A stretch of DNA of 64,000 nt, from contig NZ_VFQE01000001.1 in NCBI RefSeq assembly GCF_006717095.1, positions 2,976,001-3,040,000 on the forward strand, in the 5' to 3' direction. Source of the stretch: Blastococcus colisei (GTDB lineage: Bacteria > Actinomycetota > Actinomycetes > Mycobacteriales > Geodermatophilaceae). Made by a program: the position numbers and the translations under genes. The notes under the pieces were generated by a model. It worked only from the letters and a program-made list of their open reading frames with translations, was not told the DNA's origin and made no database searches. Shown in pieces: positions 37,101 through 44,866 of this stretch; the stretch's first letter is position 1; every line of letters begins with the position of its first letter.

Positions 37101-37897
37101 ACGTGCCGCTCGTCGAGCGGGACCAGCCGGCGTGCGGCGTCCAGCACGTCGGCGGTCGGCGCGTCGAGGGCGTCGACGTACCGGACGGCGTTGCTGAGCA
37201 CCACCGGGACGCCCTGCTCGGCGGCGAACCGGAGCATCGCCTGCGCCCGCACCCGGTCGCCGTGGCCGCGGTGGTGGACCAGCTCGAGCACCAGCCGGCC
37301 CGGACCGAAGGCGGCCCGCCAGGCGTCCAGATGGGCTGCCGCGTGGTCGGCCCGGCCGGTGAGCAGCGCCCGGCCGACCGCCGAGTCGGGGCCGAGCAGT
37401 GCGATCAGCCCGTTCGCGTGCTCGGCCGCCATGGCCAGCGAGCTCACCGGCTCCCCGCGCGTGCCGCGTAGATGGGTGGCGCTGGTCAGCCGGCACAGCG
37501 AGCGCCAGCCGACGCCGTCCCGGGCGAGGAAGGTGACCCGCGGCAGTCGCGGGTCGACGCTCGCCCCGCCACGGGCAGGACTGCGACGGCCGGGCGCGCG
37601 CAGCCGGGGCGGCCGAGCGCCGGACTCCTCCCCGCCCAGGGCACGGGCCAGCGCCGGGGGCACCGTCGCGTCGAGGGCCGGGGCGACGGCGAGGTCCACC
37701 CCGAAGATCGGCCGCACCCCGGCCGACCGGCAGGCCAGCGCGAACTTCACCGCGCCGTACAGCCCGTCGCGATCGGTGAGCGCCAGCGCCGGCATGCCGT
37801 GCTCGGCGGCGCGGGCCACGAGATCGGCCGGGTGGTTGGCTCCGTACCGCATCGAGTAGCCGGAGGCGACGTGCAGGTGGACGAAGGGGTCGCTCAC
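34127..37897 (-). CDS. dnaE2: Error-prone DNA polymerase DnaE2 (ImuC)
   Basis: A C-family polymerase for damage-induced mutagenesis, working with ImuA'/ImuB in Actinobacteria. About 1,256 residues. A PHP domain is at the start (HLHVASGYSMRYGA, ALTDRDGLYG), the palm has LPDIDIDVESARR with catalytic aspartates, and QVLQIVARMAG and FCKAHAAAFALPTY follow. The C-terminal OB region has VFVTLDDGTG. I used the GTG at 37897, preceded by GAGGAGG; a frame extending to 38122 overlaps the HEPN gene and is not used. It is the last gene of an SOS-controlled operon. Confidence 0.93.
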   Translation of the reverse strand: MSDPFVHLHVASGYSMRYGANHPADLVARAAEHGMPALALTDRDGLYGAVKFALACRSAGVRPIFGVDLAVAPALDATVPPALARALGGEESGARPPRLRAPGRRSPARGGASVDPRLPRVTFLARDGVGWRSLCRLTSATHLRGTRGEPVSSLAMAAEHANGLIALLGPDSAVGRALLTGRADHAAAHLDAWRAAFGPGRLVLELVHHRGHGDRVRAQAMLRFAAEQGVPVVLSNAVRYVDALDAPTADVLDAARRLVPLDERHVDRRTAEGYLKSGKEMAAVAEDLVGPDRDAALRLLEGTARLAEQCTVDIRDDLGIGSVRYPELDVVTTPAERGMGPSRVLRARCEAGLGRRGMAPSERVRQRLDEELAVIDSLGYPSYFLTVADVVDLIKSLRVRAAARGSGAGSLVTYLLGISDVDPLRYGLLMERFLSPLRHQLPDIDIDVESARRMEVYDAVIDRFGADRVSCISMMDTYRVRHAIRDVGAALGLPPAEIDAVAKAFPHIRANQVHAALKDLPELRASRLGSKRSGGSGDLDLMFDLVSRLDGLPRHIALHPCGVLLSDATLLDRTPVENSYLGYPMSQFDKDDVEELGLLKLDLLGIRMQSAIAHALDEVARVDGETVDIDAVPRDDPTTFELIRSTRTLGMFQIESPGQRELVGKFGPRTFEDIVIDISLFRPGPVKSDMVTPFLMARNGWRATEYPHPDLEFCLEETAGVVVFHEQVLQIVARMAGVTLAEADEVRRALGEKDAHPEVRAWFVPRVLDKGYPVEVAEQVWQVLAAFGSFGFCKAHAAAFALPTYQSAWLKTHHPAAFLAGVLTHDPGMYPKRLILDDARNFGIRVLGLDVNASTGPYRVERLEADNSEAEVEIEHWLRPEWMPATMRDPSRYGIRLALADVKGISDDEVARIVTGQPYRSLTDFWHRASVSRPVVERLVLAGGFDSLYGFGVRDREAGRPTHRRKQVTRRDLLLQIGELDRWSRSGARVNSSGQLSLDLMGLGLEEEGVAGEGGREDDGSAGLSWAEGSGLPEFTDAELVRAELEVLGLDASRHVVDFYRPFLSAIGAVPAGELLTCRSGAEVLVAGVKVATQTPPIRSGRRVVFVTLDDGTGCTDSTFFEDAQGPYATTVFHSWLLVIRGVLRRTGPRGVSLRATGAWELPALHEAWEADGPDGVRELMAASGEFTEQAIAGAAASHGSRPVVVRPVLVHPTGFRMSPYADIKPAGEDSKVAARRAASGPPRKLWHSSPGSSGH

Positions 37898-37970
37898 GCG
37901 GCCTCCTCGCTGGCGCTCGTCAGCCCCGTGACCGTGGCTGCTGTGTCTACTGGTGAGCTCGCAAGCTCGC
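37898..37970 (-). repeat. 73-nt intra-operon spacer element, copy 1 (before dnaE2)
   Basis: The spacer between the HEPN-gene stop and the dnaE2 GTG is exactly 73 nt. It aligns without gaps to the 73-nt spacer between crtI and crtB, with about 73% identity. Its 3' part GACGAGCGCCAGCGAGGAGG is identical in both and supplies the ribosome site. Its 5' part starts with GCGAGCTTGCGAGCTC, an imperfect palindrome. Confidence 0.7.
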
Positions 37971-38477
37971 TCACCGCCTGGGCCCGGATGCGGTGCCGCC
38001 GACCACCCGCGGACGGGTGTAGGTGCTCCGGGCCGGTTCGGGCGCGGACAGGTTCCCGTACGAGGCGGCGAGGCAGTTCTCCACGACGCCGAGGAAGGCG
38101 CCGACGTCGCGGACGAGGTCATCGGCCTCTCGCTCGGTCACCGCTCGGGACAGCCCGGCCTCGGCGGCGGCCCGCTTCGCGGCGCCGGCGGCGAAAAAGG
38201 TGGCCCACTCGCCCAGCTCGGGCGCGACCTGCCCGAGCAGCACCCACGCACTGCGGGGACGACGGCGGGCGGGCTCGGGGCGGGTGCGGGCGGCCAGCAC
38301 CGCCGCCGCGCCGCGCAGCGCGCCCAGGTGGGCGGTGGCGTAGCGCTGCCGCGGATCGGTTGCCGCAGCCGCCTCGGCCAGCCCGCGGTGCGCCTGGTCG
38401 AGGAGCTGCGCCGCCGCGGCGGGCATCGCGGGGGGCAACGGCAGCTGGCCGACGGGGACGGCTCGGGCGGCGCCCAT
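37971..38477 (-). CDS. SAV_6107 family HEPN domain-containing protein
   Basis: A 168-residue helical protein of the SAV_6107 HEPN type, a family regularly found next to dnaE2 in Actinobacteria. Visible features are DQAHRGLAEAAAATDPRQRYATAHLGALRGAAAVLAA in the first half and EREADDLVRDVGAFLGVVE in the second; the canonical HEPN Rx4-6H motif is not obvious. Function unknown. Its ATG at 38477 overlaps the last base of the DUF6504 stop (TGATG), so it is translated from the same transcript. Confidence 0.8.
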   Translation of the reverse strand: MGAARAVPVGQLPLPPAMPAAAAQLLDQAHRGLAEAAAATDPRQRYATAHLGALRGAAAVLAARTRPEPARRRPRSAWVLLGQVAPELGEWATFFAAGAAKRAAAEAGLSRAVTEREADDLVRDVGAFLGVVENCLAASYGNLSAPEPARSTYTRPRVVGGTASGPRR

Positions 38478-38800
38478 CAGTCGTGCACCCGCACGAGCCA
38501 CCAGCGGTTGCCCGCCGCGTCCCAGGTGAGGTCGTAGACCCCCGCGAAGCTGGTCCGCGACCGCCCGGCCCGCACCGCCTCGACCCGCCACACCTCCTGG
38601 GTGGCGACCAGCTCGGCGGAGGCCCCACCACCGGTGGCGTCTCGTCGCCACCACGGCGCGGTCTCGACCCAGGAGTCGAGCAGTTCGCCCACCAGGTACC
38701 GGGACTGCCCGCGCCAGAACTGCACCGGCCCCAGCGGTCCACGCTCGACCTGGACCTCCTCGCCGGCCCGTCCGACGACCTCACCGAGCACCCGGCTCAC
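38477..38800 (-). CDS. DUF6504 family protein
   Basis: A 107-residue protein beginning VSRVLGEVVGRAGEEVQVE and ending GVYDLTWDAAGNRWWLVRVHD. This is the small DUF6504-type protein usually encoded just upstream of dnaE2. The central part has FWRGQSRYLVGELLDSWVE and an Arg-rich strand. The GTG at 38800 has GGGGAGG 8 nt upstream; the open frame beyond it runs through the SOS boxes and is not used. First gene of the LexA-regulated dnaE2 operon. Function unknown. Confidence 0.8.
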   Translation of the reverse strand: MSRVLGEVVGRAGEEVQVERGPLGPVQFWRGQSRYLVGELLDSWVETAPWWRRDATGGGASAELVATQEVWRVEAVRAGRSRTSFAGVYDLTWDAAGNRWWLVRVHD

Positions 38801-38888
38801 GACAGCCTCCCCACGCTCCGACTCCCCCGCCGGTCCGGACCGCCGCTCCGGGTGGGGAAGGACCGTGGAGCGGCGGAAGACCGACCGT

Positions 38889-38916
38889 ACTCGAACATCT
38901 GTTCGAACACAGGTTC
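38889..38916. promoter_or_regulatory. Two overlapping LexA SOS boxes of the dnaE2 operon
   Basis: TCGAACATCTGTTCGA (38889-38904) is a perfect TCGAAC-N4-GTTCGA box. A second box starts 12 bp later, TCGAACACAGGTTCCA (38901-38916), with the intact core GAAC-N4-GTTC. The two share four bases, so both cannot be bound in the same way on the same face, or LexA binds cooperatively. They lie about 90 nt before the DUF6504 start. Confidence 0.88.
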
Positions 38917-39085
38917 CAGTAGACCTGACCCCGGGGGCGGCGTCAAGACGCGGCGACCGTGTCGGCGTCGAGCCAGCGACCGACCGCTGTCGTCCTACCT
39001 CGCCGGGCCTGACACGCGAGATCCCTGGTTCGGGAGAGGCGGCAGCTCCGCACACCCCTGCTCCGGATCGGGGCGCGCGCTGCCC

Positions 39086-39421
39086 TCAGAAGCCCGCTGG
39101 AGGCGCGAGGTCCAGCAGCAGGGCCAGCGCGAGGTCGATCTGCTGCTGCTCGGCGTGGGTCAGGTGGCCCACCTGTTCGCCGAGGCGCACACCCGGGTCC
39201 ACCGCCGTCAGGGCATCGCACAGCACGCGTGTCGGTCCGGCCCCCCAGTCGACCTCCGGTCGGACGACCATCGAGCGCGCCCTGGTGCTGGTCGGCGCCA
39301 CGATCCATCGGGACAGCAGGTCGAACCGTGAGGCCGGCAGCACGACCGCGTAGCGCGGCCCGGTCTGCTCGTGACCCCGGGCCTGCCGGTCGGCACGGAG
39401 CCGGTGGACGGCGCCCCTCAC
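39086..39421 (-). CDS. MazF/PemK-type endoribonuclease toxin
   Basis: A 111-residue MazF-fold protein. It retains GPRYAVVLPASRFD, the core WIVAPTST, a DW pair and the C-terminal QQQIDLALALLLDL. The canonical N-terminal GDI(Y/W) is replaced by MRGAVHRLRADRQARGHEQ, so the usual active-site start is diverged. MazF toxins cleave mRNA. The GTG at 39421 overlaps the antitoxin stop by 4 nt. Confidence 0.75.
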   Translation of the reverse strand: MRGAVHRLRADRQARGHEQTGPRYAVVLPASRFDLLSRWIVAPTSTRARSMVVRPEVDWGAGPTRVLCDALTAVDPGVRLGEQVGHLTHAEQQQIDLALALLLDLAPPAGF

Positions 39422-39654
39422 TCCTCGGCGCCGGTCAGTTCTCGGACGGCGGCAGCCAACTCGGCGCGATCGGCTGGATCTGCCGCGGCCTCGGCGATCT
39501 CCAGCTCCGCCTGGCGACGGAGCGCCTCCCAGCGGGTGAGTCGAAGAGCCTCGGCCAACACCTGGTCGGCACTCACACCGCGCTCGGCGGCCAGCCGGCG
39601 GACCTCGTCCCTCGTCTCGCGGGAAACCCGGACAGTGGTGTCACCCTGCGCCAT
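39418..39654 (-). CDS. RHH antitoxin of a MazF-type pair
   Basis: A 78-residue protein starting MAQGDTTVRVSRETRDEVRR, a ribbon-helix-helix DNA-binding start, then a helical toxin-binding tail rich in Ala/Glu (ELEIAEAAADPADRAELAAA). It is upstream of and overlaps the MazF-like gene. No clear ribosome site precedes the ATG at 39654; TATGCT and the operator lie immediately upstream, so the transcript may be leaderless. Confidence 0.8.
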   Translation of the reverse strand: MAQGDTTVRVSRETRDEVRRLAAERGVSADQVLAEALRLTRWEALRRQAELEIAEAAADPADRAELAAAVRELTGAEE

Positions 39655-40076
39655 GAGTACAGCATACGTTATGCATACACATGCTGAAAGGCGTCGCACG
39701 GTCGCGCCCGAATTCACGATGCGGGACATGGCACCTCCGTTCCCGCGGGAAGGCGATCGACGACGACCTCGCTCACGACGCGGCGAACACCCAGGGCTAC
39801 TCGACAGGGACAACACCCTGGCCACCACCGGTTGGCGCGTTGGCGTCGAGACCGAGGCAGGTCTTCTCCTGCTCATCAGTACTGACCCGCAGGTGCGCCA
39901 TGGACTTCTCACCCCGTCACGCCTTGCATCCTGCCCGACGGCATCACCGATCGTCGGGACCCAGAGGGTGCCGCCCCGGTCACGGCCATCGGGCAGACAT
40001 CGGCCCCGCGATGCGTGTCCCCGGTCCGGAAGCGACCACGGGGGCAAGCCTCCCGGGCCGGTGGCAGGATCGGGCC
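39655..40076. other. Intergenic region between the MazF-type pair and the YbaK-like gene (422 bp)
   Basis: The first 25 bases hold the antitoxin operator. The remainder has frames open on both strands but none with a recognisable domain or ribosome site. Base composition is lower in GC near the operator and returns to the genome level by about 39750. I see no further structure. Confidence 0.5.
39662..39678. promoter_or_regulatory. Operator-like direct repeat upstream of the RHH antitoxin
   Basis: GCATAC-GTTAT-GCATAC: two identical hexamers 11 bp apart, with an embedded inverted repeat GCATA-CGT-TATGC. It ends 7 bp before the antitoxin start, within the presumed promoter. RHH antitoxins bind such short repeats to repress their own operon. 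Confidence 0.55.
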
Positions 40077-40640
40077 ATGGATCCGGCCATGCCTCCACCG
40101 ACCTCGCCGGAGCATCCCCGGGTCACCGAGGTGGCGCGCCTCCTGCGCGCCGCCGGTGCCGCCGGCGAGGTGCACCACCTGCCCGACAGCGCGCGCACCG
40201 CCGCCACGGCCGCCGCGCAGCTCGGCGTCCCCGTCGGCGCGATCGCGAACAGCCTCGTGTTCGACGTCGACGGCAACCCGCTGCTGGTGCTGACCAGCGG
40301 CGCCCACCGGGTCGACGAGACCCTGGTCGCCACTCTGCTCGGCGTCCCCCGGATCAGCAGGGCGACGCCGGAGTTCGTCCGCCGGCACACCGGGCAGGCG
40401 ATCGGCGGCGTCGCCCCGATCGGCCACCCCGAGCCGATCGGCACGCTCGTCGACGTCGAGCTGGCCCGCTACGACCGGGTCTGGGCCGCCGGCGGGCACC
40501 CGCACACCGTCTTCCCCACGACCTACGACGAGCTGCTCCGCCTCACCGGCGGCACGGCGGCGGAGGTCGGCACCGGGCCGACCGCGACGACCGCGAACCC
40601 TGCAGCCACCCACTCCACCGCCCCGGCGGCCCTCCCGTGA
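40077..40640 (+). CDS. YbaK/EbsC-type aminoacyl-tRNA deacylase family protein
   Basis: A 187-residue member of the YbaK/ProX editing-domain family, which hydrolyses mischarged tRNAs. It has AAQLGVPVGAIANSLVFDVDG with the start of the conserved strand, SGAHRVDETL, and the signature GQAIGGVAPIGHPEPI. The C-terminal 20 residues are Thr/Ala-rich. The ATG at 40077 was chosen over an earlier in-frame start because AGGA precedes it and the family begins here. The stop overlaps the GTG of the next gene. Confidence 0.88.
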   Translation: MDPAMPPPTSPEHPRVTEVARLLRAAGAAGEVHHLPDSARTAATAAAQLGVPVGAIANSLVFDVDGNPLLVLTSGAHRVDETLVATLLGVPRISRATPEFVRRHTGQAIGGVAPIGHPEPIGTLVDVELARYDRVWAAGGHPHTVFPTTYDELLRLTGGTAAEVGTGPTATTANPAATHSTAPAALP

Positions 40641-41257
40641 CCGACACCCGGCCCGCCACCCGCGTCATCGAGCTGCCGACGTCGTGGCTGCGCGAGCACA
40701 TGCACGAGGCGCTCACCATCTACGGCCTGGCGATGGGGTACGACTCCGCCGTCGTCGCCGGCCGCTACGGCTACGCGATCCAGCACACCGAGCGCCCCGG
40801 CTTCCGGGCCGTCGGCGCCTTCGCCGAGACCGGGACGGGTGGGGGCGAGCCAGCCGAGCAGCTGGTGGGCTTCGGCTACGGCTACGTCGTCGCGCCCGGC
40901 CAGTGGTGGCACGACCAGGTGCGCGCGGCGCTGGACCGGCGGACGGCGAAGAAGTGGCTGCCCGACGCCTTCGAGGTCTGCGAGCTGCACGTCCACCCCG
41001 ACCACCAGAGCCGCGGACTGGGCCGCCGCCTCCTGCGCGCCCTGGTCGCCGGCGTCCCCCAGCCCGTCGCCCTGCTCTCCACCCCGGACGCCGACACCAA
41101 GGCGTTCCGCCTCTACCACGCCGACGGCTTCGTGGACCTGGCGCGCGGCTACCACTTCCCGGGCGACTCGCGGCCGTTCGCCATCCTCGGCGTCCGGCTC
41201 CCCCTCCACCCCCGCGAACCCCTGCATCCGGACGACCGGGACCGGGCGAACAACTGA
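40637..41257 (+). CDS. GNAT family N-acetyltransferase
   Basis: A 206-residue acetyltransferase. The acetyl-CoA loop is visible as LHVHPDHQSRGLGRRLLRAL (about 116-135), followed by a C-terminal strand and helix with AFRLYHADGFVDLARG. The GTG at 40637 overlaps the YbaK-like stop by 4 nt, so translation is coupled. It is followed 3 nt later by the carotenoid oxidoreductase gene. The substrate cannot be told from sequence; the coupling with an aminoacyl-tRNA deacylase gene may be meaningful. Confidence 0.85.
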   Translation: MTDTRPATRVIELPTSWLREHMHEALTIYGLAMGYDSAVVAGRYGYAIQHTERPGFRAVGAFAETGTGGGEPAEQLVGFGYGYVVAPGQWWHDQVRAALDRRTAKKWLPDAFEVCELHVHPDHQSRGLGRRLLRALVAGVPQPVALLSTPDADTKAFRLYHADGFVDLARGYHFPGDSRPFAILGVRLPLHPREPLHPDDRDRANN

Positions 41258-41259
41258 GC

Positions 41260-42945
41260 GTGCCGACCTCACTGCCAGCCACAGATGCCCGTGTCGACGT
41301 CGTGGTGATCGGTTCCGGCCACAACGGGCTGGTCGCCGCCTGCTACCTGGCGCGCGAAGGACTGTCGGTGGAGGTCGTCGAGTCCGACGCGGTGCTCGGC
41401 GGCGCGGTCTCGACCGTCGAGCGCTGGCCCGGCGTCCTGGTCGACCGGGGCTCCAGCGCGCACGTGATCATCCGGCAGAGCGGCATCGTCGAGGAGCTCG
41501 AGCTGGCCGCCCACGGCCTGCGCTACATCGACTGCGACCCGTGGGGCTTCGCGCCCGCGCCATCGCCGGGCGACGCGGGGCCCGACGGCCGTCCGCTGGT
41601 CTTCTCCGTCGACCTCGATGCGACGTGCGCCTCGATCGCCGAGGCGTGCGGCCCCGACGACGCCGAGGCCTACCGCCGCTTCGTCGAGGTGTGGGGGCCG
41701 CGCAGCCGCGCGGTCGCCGCCTCCTTCGGCCGACGGCCGAACGCGGCGGGGCTGCTCCGGTCGTTCTGGCCGCTGGGGGCACCGGCGGACGGGCGGCCGC
41801 GCACCCCCGGCGGCGAGCTCGCCGTCGACTTCCTGGGCTCCGGCGACGCCCTGCTGGACCGCTGGTTCCGGAGCGAGCGCCTCAAGGCGGCGCTGGCCTG
41901 GTTCGGGGCGCAGTCCGGGCCACCGATGTCCGAACCCGGCACGGCCGCGATGGTCGCCTGGTTCGCGCTGCTCCACGATGTCCCGCCCGGACATCCGGTC
42001 GGTGGCTCCGGAGGGCTCACCGCGGCGCTGCGCCGCCGGCTGGAGTCCGACGGCGGGCGGGTGGTGCTCGGCGACGGCGCCGCCCGGCTGCTGACCGGGG
42101 ACGACGGCGCCGGCGGCCGGCGGGTCACCGGGGTGCAGACGGTCGGCGGACGGCGCCTGCACGCCGACGCCGTCGTCGCCGCCTGCCACGTGAACGTGAC
42201 CCGGGAGCTGGCGGGAAACGACGCCCCTCCCGCGCTGGCCGACGCCGATCCGCCCCTGGGCAACGGCTTCGGACTGGTGGTGCGCGCGCTCACCGACTCA
42301 CCCCCGGTCTATCCCGGAGCGCCCCCCGAGCAGGCCCTCCAGGGACTCCAGCTGCTCTGCACCGACCGCGCGGAGCTGGCCTCGGCGCACGGCGACTGGG
42401 CGGCCGGACAGCTCCCGCGCAGCCCGGTGCCGCTGGCGATGTGCTTCTCGGCGAGCGACGACACCCTCGCCCCGCCGGGGCAGCACGTCGTCACGATCTG
42501 GGGCCAGTGGTACCCGTACGCGCTCGCGGACGGCGCCGACTGGGACGCCCTGGCCGAGGGCGAAGCCCAGCGCCTCGTCGCCGCGGTCGACCGCTACGCC
42601 CCTGGTTTCGCGACGTCGGTGCAGGAGCTCTACGTCCAGACGCCGCTGCGGCTCGAGCAGGAACTGTCCCTGCTCCGTGGCAACGTCATGCATGTGGAGA
42701 TGGGCCTGGCCAGCATGTTCGCCTTCCGGCCGACCCCTGCCCTGTCGGGCTACACGGTCCCGGGCCTGCCCGGCCTGTACCTGGCCGGCGCCTCGACCCA
42801 CCCCGGTGGCGGCGTGTCCGGCAACTCCGGACGGACGTCGGCACGCGTGCTGCTGGCCGACCGGCGCGCGCTGCCGCGGGCCCGAGCCACGGCCGGCCGG
42901 GCGCTGCGCCGCACCGCCGCCCGACTGCGGCGGACGTCCGCGTGA
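41260..42945 (+). CDS. CrtO/CrtD-like FAD-dependent carotenoid oxidoreductase
   Basis: A 561-residue flavoprotein of the phytoene-desaturase superfamily. The FAD motif is VVVIGSGHNGLVAACYLARE (15-34), the wording typical of the CrtO ketolase/PYROXD2 branch. The C-terminal FAD motif is LYLAGASTHPGGGVSGNSGR. Next to cruF and a glycosyltransferase it may be a CrtO-type ketolase or a 3',4'-desaturase; the choice cannot be made from sequence alone. The GTG at 41260 has only a weak ribosome site and lies 2 nt after the GNAT stop. It overlaps cruF by 4 nt. Confidence 0.8.
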   Translation: MPTSLPATDARVDVVVIGSGHNGLVAACYLAREGLSVEVVESDAVLGGAVSTVERWPGVLVDRGSSAHVIIRQSGIVEELELAAHGLRYIDCDPWGFAPAPSPGDAGPDGRPLVFSVDLDATCASIAEACGPDDAEAYRRFVEVWGPRSRAVAASFGRRPNAAGLLRSFWPLGAPADGRPRTPGGELAVDFLGSGDALLDRWFRSERLKAALAWFGAQSGPPMSEPGTAAMVAWFALLHDVPPGHPVGGSGGLTAALRRRLESDGGRVVLGDGAARLLTGDDGAGGRRVTGVQTVGGRRLHADAVVAACHVNVTRELAGNDAPPALADADPPLGNGFGLVVRALTDSPPVYPGAPPEQALQGLQLLCTDRAELASAHGDWAAGQLPRSPVPLAMCFSASDDTLAPPGQHVVTIWGQWYPYALADGADWDALAEGEAQRLVAAVDRYAPGFATSVQELYVQTPLRLEQELSLLRGNVMHVEMGLASMFAFRPTPALSGYTVPGLPGLYLAGASTHPGGGVSGNSGRTSARVLLADRRALPRARATAGRALRRTAARLRRTSA

Positions 42946-43772
42946 CCACGGCGCTCGCGGCGCGCACCCGGGCCTGGCGGCCGGCCCCCGGGAACGTGCT
43001 CCCGCTGCTGATCGCGGTGGCACTGGTGCTCACCGCCATCGCCTATCCGCTGAGTTCGGGGGCCGCCCGCGACACGGTCAGCTGGACGATCGTCGTCCTC
43101 GGCTCGCTGCTGTCGGTGGTCCACGCCGGGCTCAGCCGCGGGGTGCGCACCGCGGCCGGCGTGCTGGCCCTCGTCACCGCGACGGCGATCGCGTTCGAGT
43201 CGATCGGCCTGGCCACGGGGTTTCCCTACGGGACCTACCGCTACAGCGACGCCCTCGGCCCGACCCTCCTGGGCGTGCCGTTCCTCGTCCCGCTGGCCTG
43301 GCTGATGATGGCGTGGCCGAGCTGGGTGCTGGCCGACCGGCTCGCCCGCCCGGTCCGGACCGCGTTGCGCCGCCCCGGCCGCGTCGTCTGGGCGGCGGCG
43401 ATCTTCGCCGCCTGGGACGTCGTCCTCGACCCGCAGATGGTCCAGGCCGGCTACTGGACCTGGACATATCCGCAGCCCGGGCTGCCCGGTATCGACACCG
43501 TGCCGCTGACCAACCTCGGCGGCTGGCTGCTCGCCGGGCTGGTGCTCATGGCGCTGCTCGACCTGCTGGTCACCCGCACCGCCATACCGGACGACGCCCG
43601 CATCAGCGACGCGGCGCCCTTGCTCGTGCTCGGGTGGATGACGCTGGGCGGCGCACTGGCGCACGCCGGATGGCTGGGGCTTCCCGGGTCGGCGGCCTGG
43701 GGTGCGGCTCTCGCCGTCCCCGTGCTGGTCGTGCTCGTCCTCCAGCACCGGGCCGCCGCGGGCCGCCGGTGA
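42942..43772 (+). CDS. cruF: Carotenoid 1',2'-hydratase CruF-like (DUF422 membrane protein)
   Basis: A 276-residue membrane protein with about eight hydrophobic segments. It matches the carotenoid biosynthesis DUF422 family: IAFESIGLATGFPYGTYRYS, LGVPFLVPLAWLMMAWPS, AAWDVVLDPQMVQAGYWTW and GGWLLAGLVL. Members hydrate the 1',2' double bond of acyclic carotenoid ends (CruF) or act in bacterioruberin synthesis. It is coupled at both ends by GTGA overlaps and followed by a GT2 gene, the CruF-CruG order known from cyanobacterial myxoxanthophyll synthesis. Confidence 0.85.
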   Translation: MTTALAARTRAWRPAPGNVLPLLIAVALVLTAIAYPLSSGAARDTVSWTIVVLGSLLSVVHAGLSRGVRTAAGVLALVTATAIAFESIGLATGFPYGTYRYSDALGPTLLGVPFLVPLAWLMMAWPSWVLADRLARPVRTALRRPGRVVWAAAIFAAWDVVLDPQMVQAGYWTWTYPQPGLPGIDTVPLTNLGGWLLAGLVLMALLDLLVTRTAIPDDARISDAAPLLVLGWMTLGGALAHAGWLGLPGSAAWGAALAVPVLVVLVLQHRAAAGRR

Positions 43773-44866
43773 GCCTCGTCCGCGTCCTCGCGGGGGTATC
43801 GGTCCTCGGGGCTCTGCACGCGGCGCTCAACGTGGTGCTGCTCCGCCGTCCGCCGGTCGACCCTCCGCCCGTCCGCCGGCCGGTCACCGTCGTCGTGCCG
43901 GCCCGGAACGAGGAGGAGCAGATCGGCGGCTGCCTGACCGCCCTGCTCGACCAGCGCGGGGTGCCCGCCCTCCGGGTGGTCGTGGTGGACGACGGCTCCA
44001 CCGACGGGACGGCGGCCGTCGTCGAATCGGTGGCCGACCCGCGCGTCCGGCTGGTCCGGGCCGCCCCTCCGCCGGCCGGCTGGCTGGGCAAACCGCACGC
44101 GTGCGCCACCGGGGCGGCCGCCGCCGACGATGGTGACGACGGGGTGCTGGTCTTCGTCGACGCCGACGTCCGGCTCTTCCCCGACGCGATCGCCGGCGCC
44201 GTCGCCGTCCTGGAGCGGCACGGCCTGGACCTGGTCTCGCCCTGGCCGCGCCCGCTGGCGCACGGCCCGGCCGAGCGGCTCGTGCAACCCCTGGCGCCGT
44301 GGCTGTGGGCGACCACGCTCCCGCTGCGGCTCGCCGAGCGCTCCCGCCGGCCGTCGCTCGCCGCCGCGAACGGTCAGTTCCTGGTGCTCGGCCGGCGCGG
44401 GTACGACCGGGCAGGGGGCCACGCGGCCGTCCGGGGCGAGGTGCTCGAGGACATCGCCCTGCTGCGCGCGGTCAAGCGCGCGGGAGGGCGCGGCGTCCCG
44501 ATCGACGGCTCGCGCCTGGCCGCCTGCCGCATGTACTACGGGTGGCCGGCGCTGCGGGACGGCTACGCCAAGTCATTGTGGGCGGCGGTCGGCGGTCGCC
44601 CCGCCGCGAGCGTCGCGGCGGCGGTCGCCCTCACCGCCGTCTGGGTGGTGCCCCCCGTCGCCGCGCTCCGCGGCTCCCGCGCCGGGCTGGTCGGCTGGCT
44701 GGCCGGCGCGGCCGGTCGTGCCGCCGTCGCCGCGGCGACCGGCGGCCGGATCTGGCCGGACGCCCTGGCCCACCCGGTGTCGATCCTGGTGTTCGACGCG
44801 CTGATGGCTCGGTCGGTCGTCGGCCACCGGCGCGGCACCCTCACCTGGCGGGATCGGCACCTGTAG
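43769..44866 (+). CDS. Family 2 glycosyltransferase (CruG-like)
   Basis: A 365-residue membrane-associated glycosyltransferase. An N-terminal membrane segment is followed by VTVVVPARNEEEQIGGCL (about 32-49), the nucleotide-sugar site VVVVDDGSTDGTA, the metal motif VFVDADVRLFPDA and the acceptor-region EVLEDIALLRAVKRAGG. C-terminal hydrophobic segments follow. Beside cruF it probably adds a sugar to the 2'-hydroxyl of a carotenoid, as CruG does. Its last 26 bp overlap the 3' end of the convergent esterase gene. Confidence 0.83.
   Translation: MSLVRVLAGVSVLGALHAALNVVLLRRPPVDPPPVRRPVTVVVPARNEEEQIGGCLTALLDQRGVPALRVVVVDDGSTDGTAAVVESVADPRVRLVRAAPPPAGWLGKPHACATGAAAADDGDDGVLVFVDADVRLFPDAIAGAVAVLERHGLDLVSPWPRPLAHGPAERLVQPLAPWLWATTLPLRLAERSRRPSLAAANGQFLVLGRRGYDRAGGHAAVRGEVLEDIALLRAVKRAGGRGVPIDGSRLAACRMYYGWPALRDGYAKSLWAAVGGRPAASVAAAVALTAVWVVPPVAALRGSRAGLVGWLAGAAGRAAVAAATGGRIWPDALAHPVSILVFDALMARSVVGHRRGTLTWRDRHL

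Noticed and set aside
39681-40076. N-terminal extension of the YbaK-like protein
   Set aside because: The added 132 residues are low-complexity and unlike the family; AGGA and a good ATG occur at 40077.
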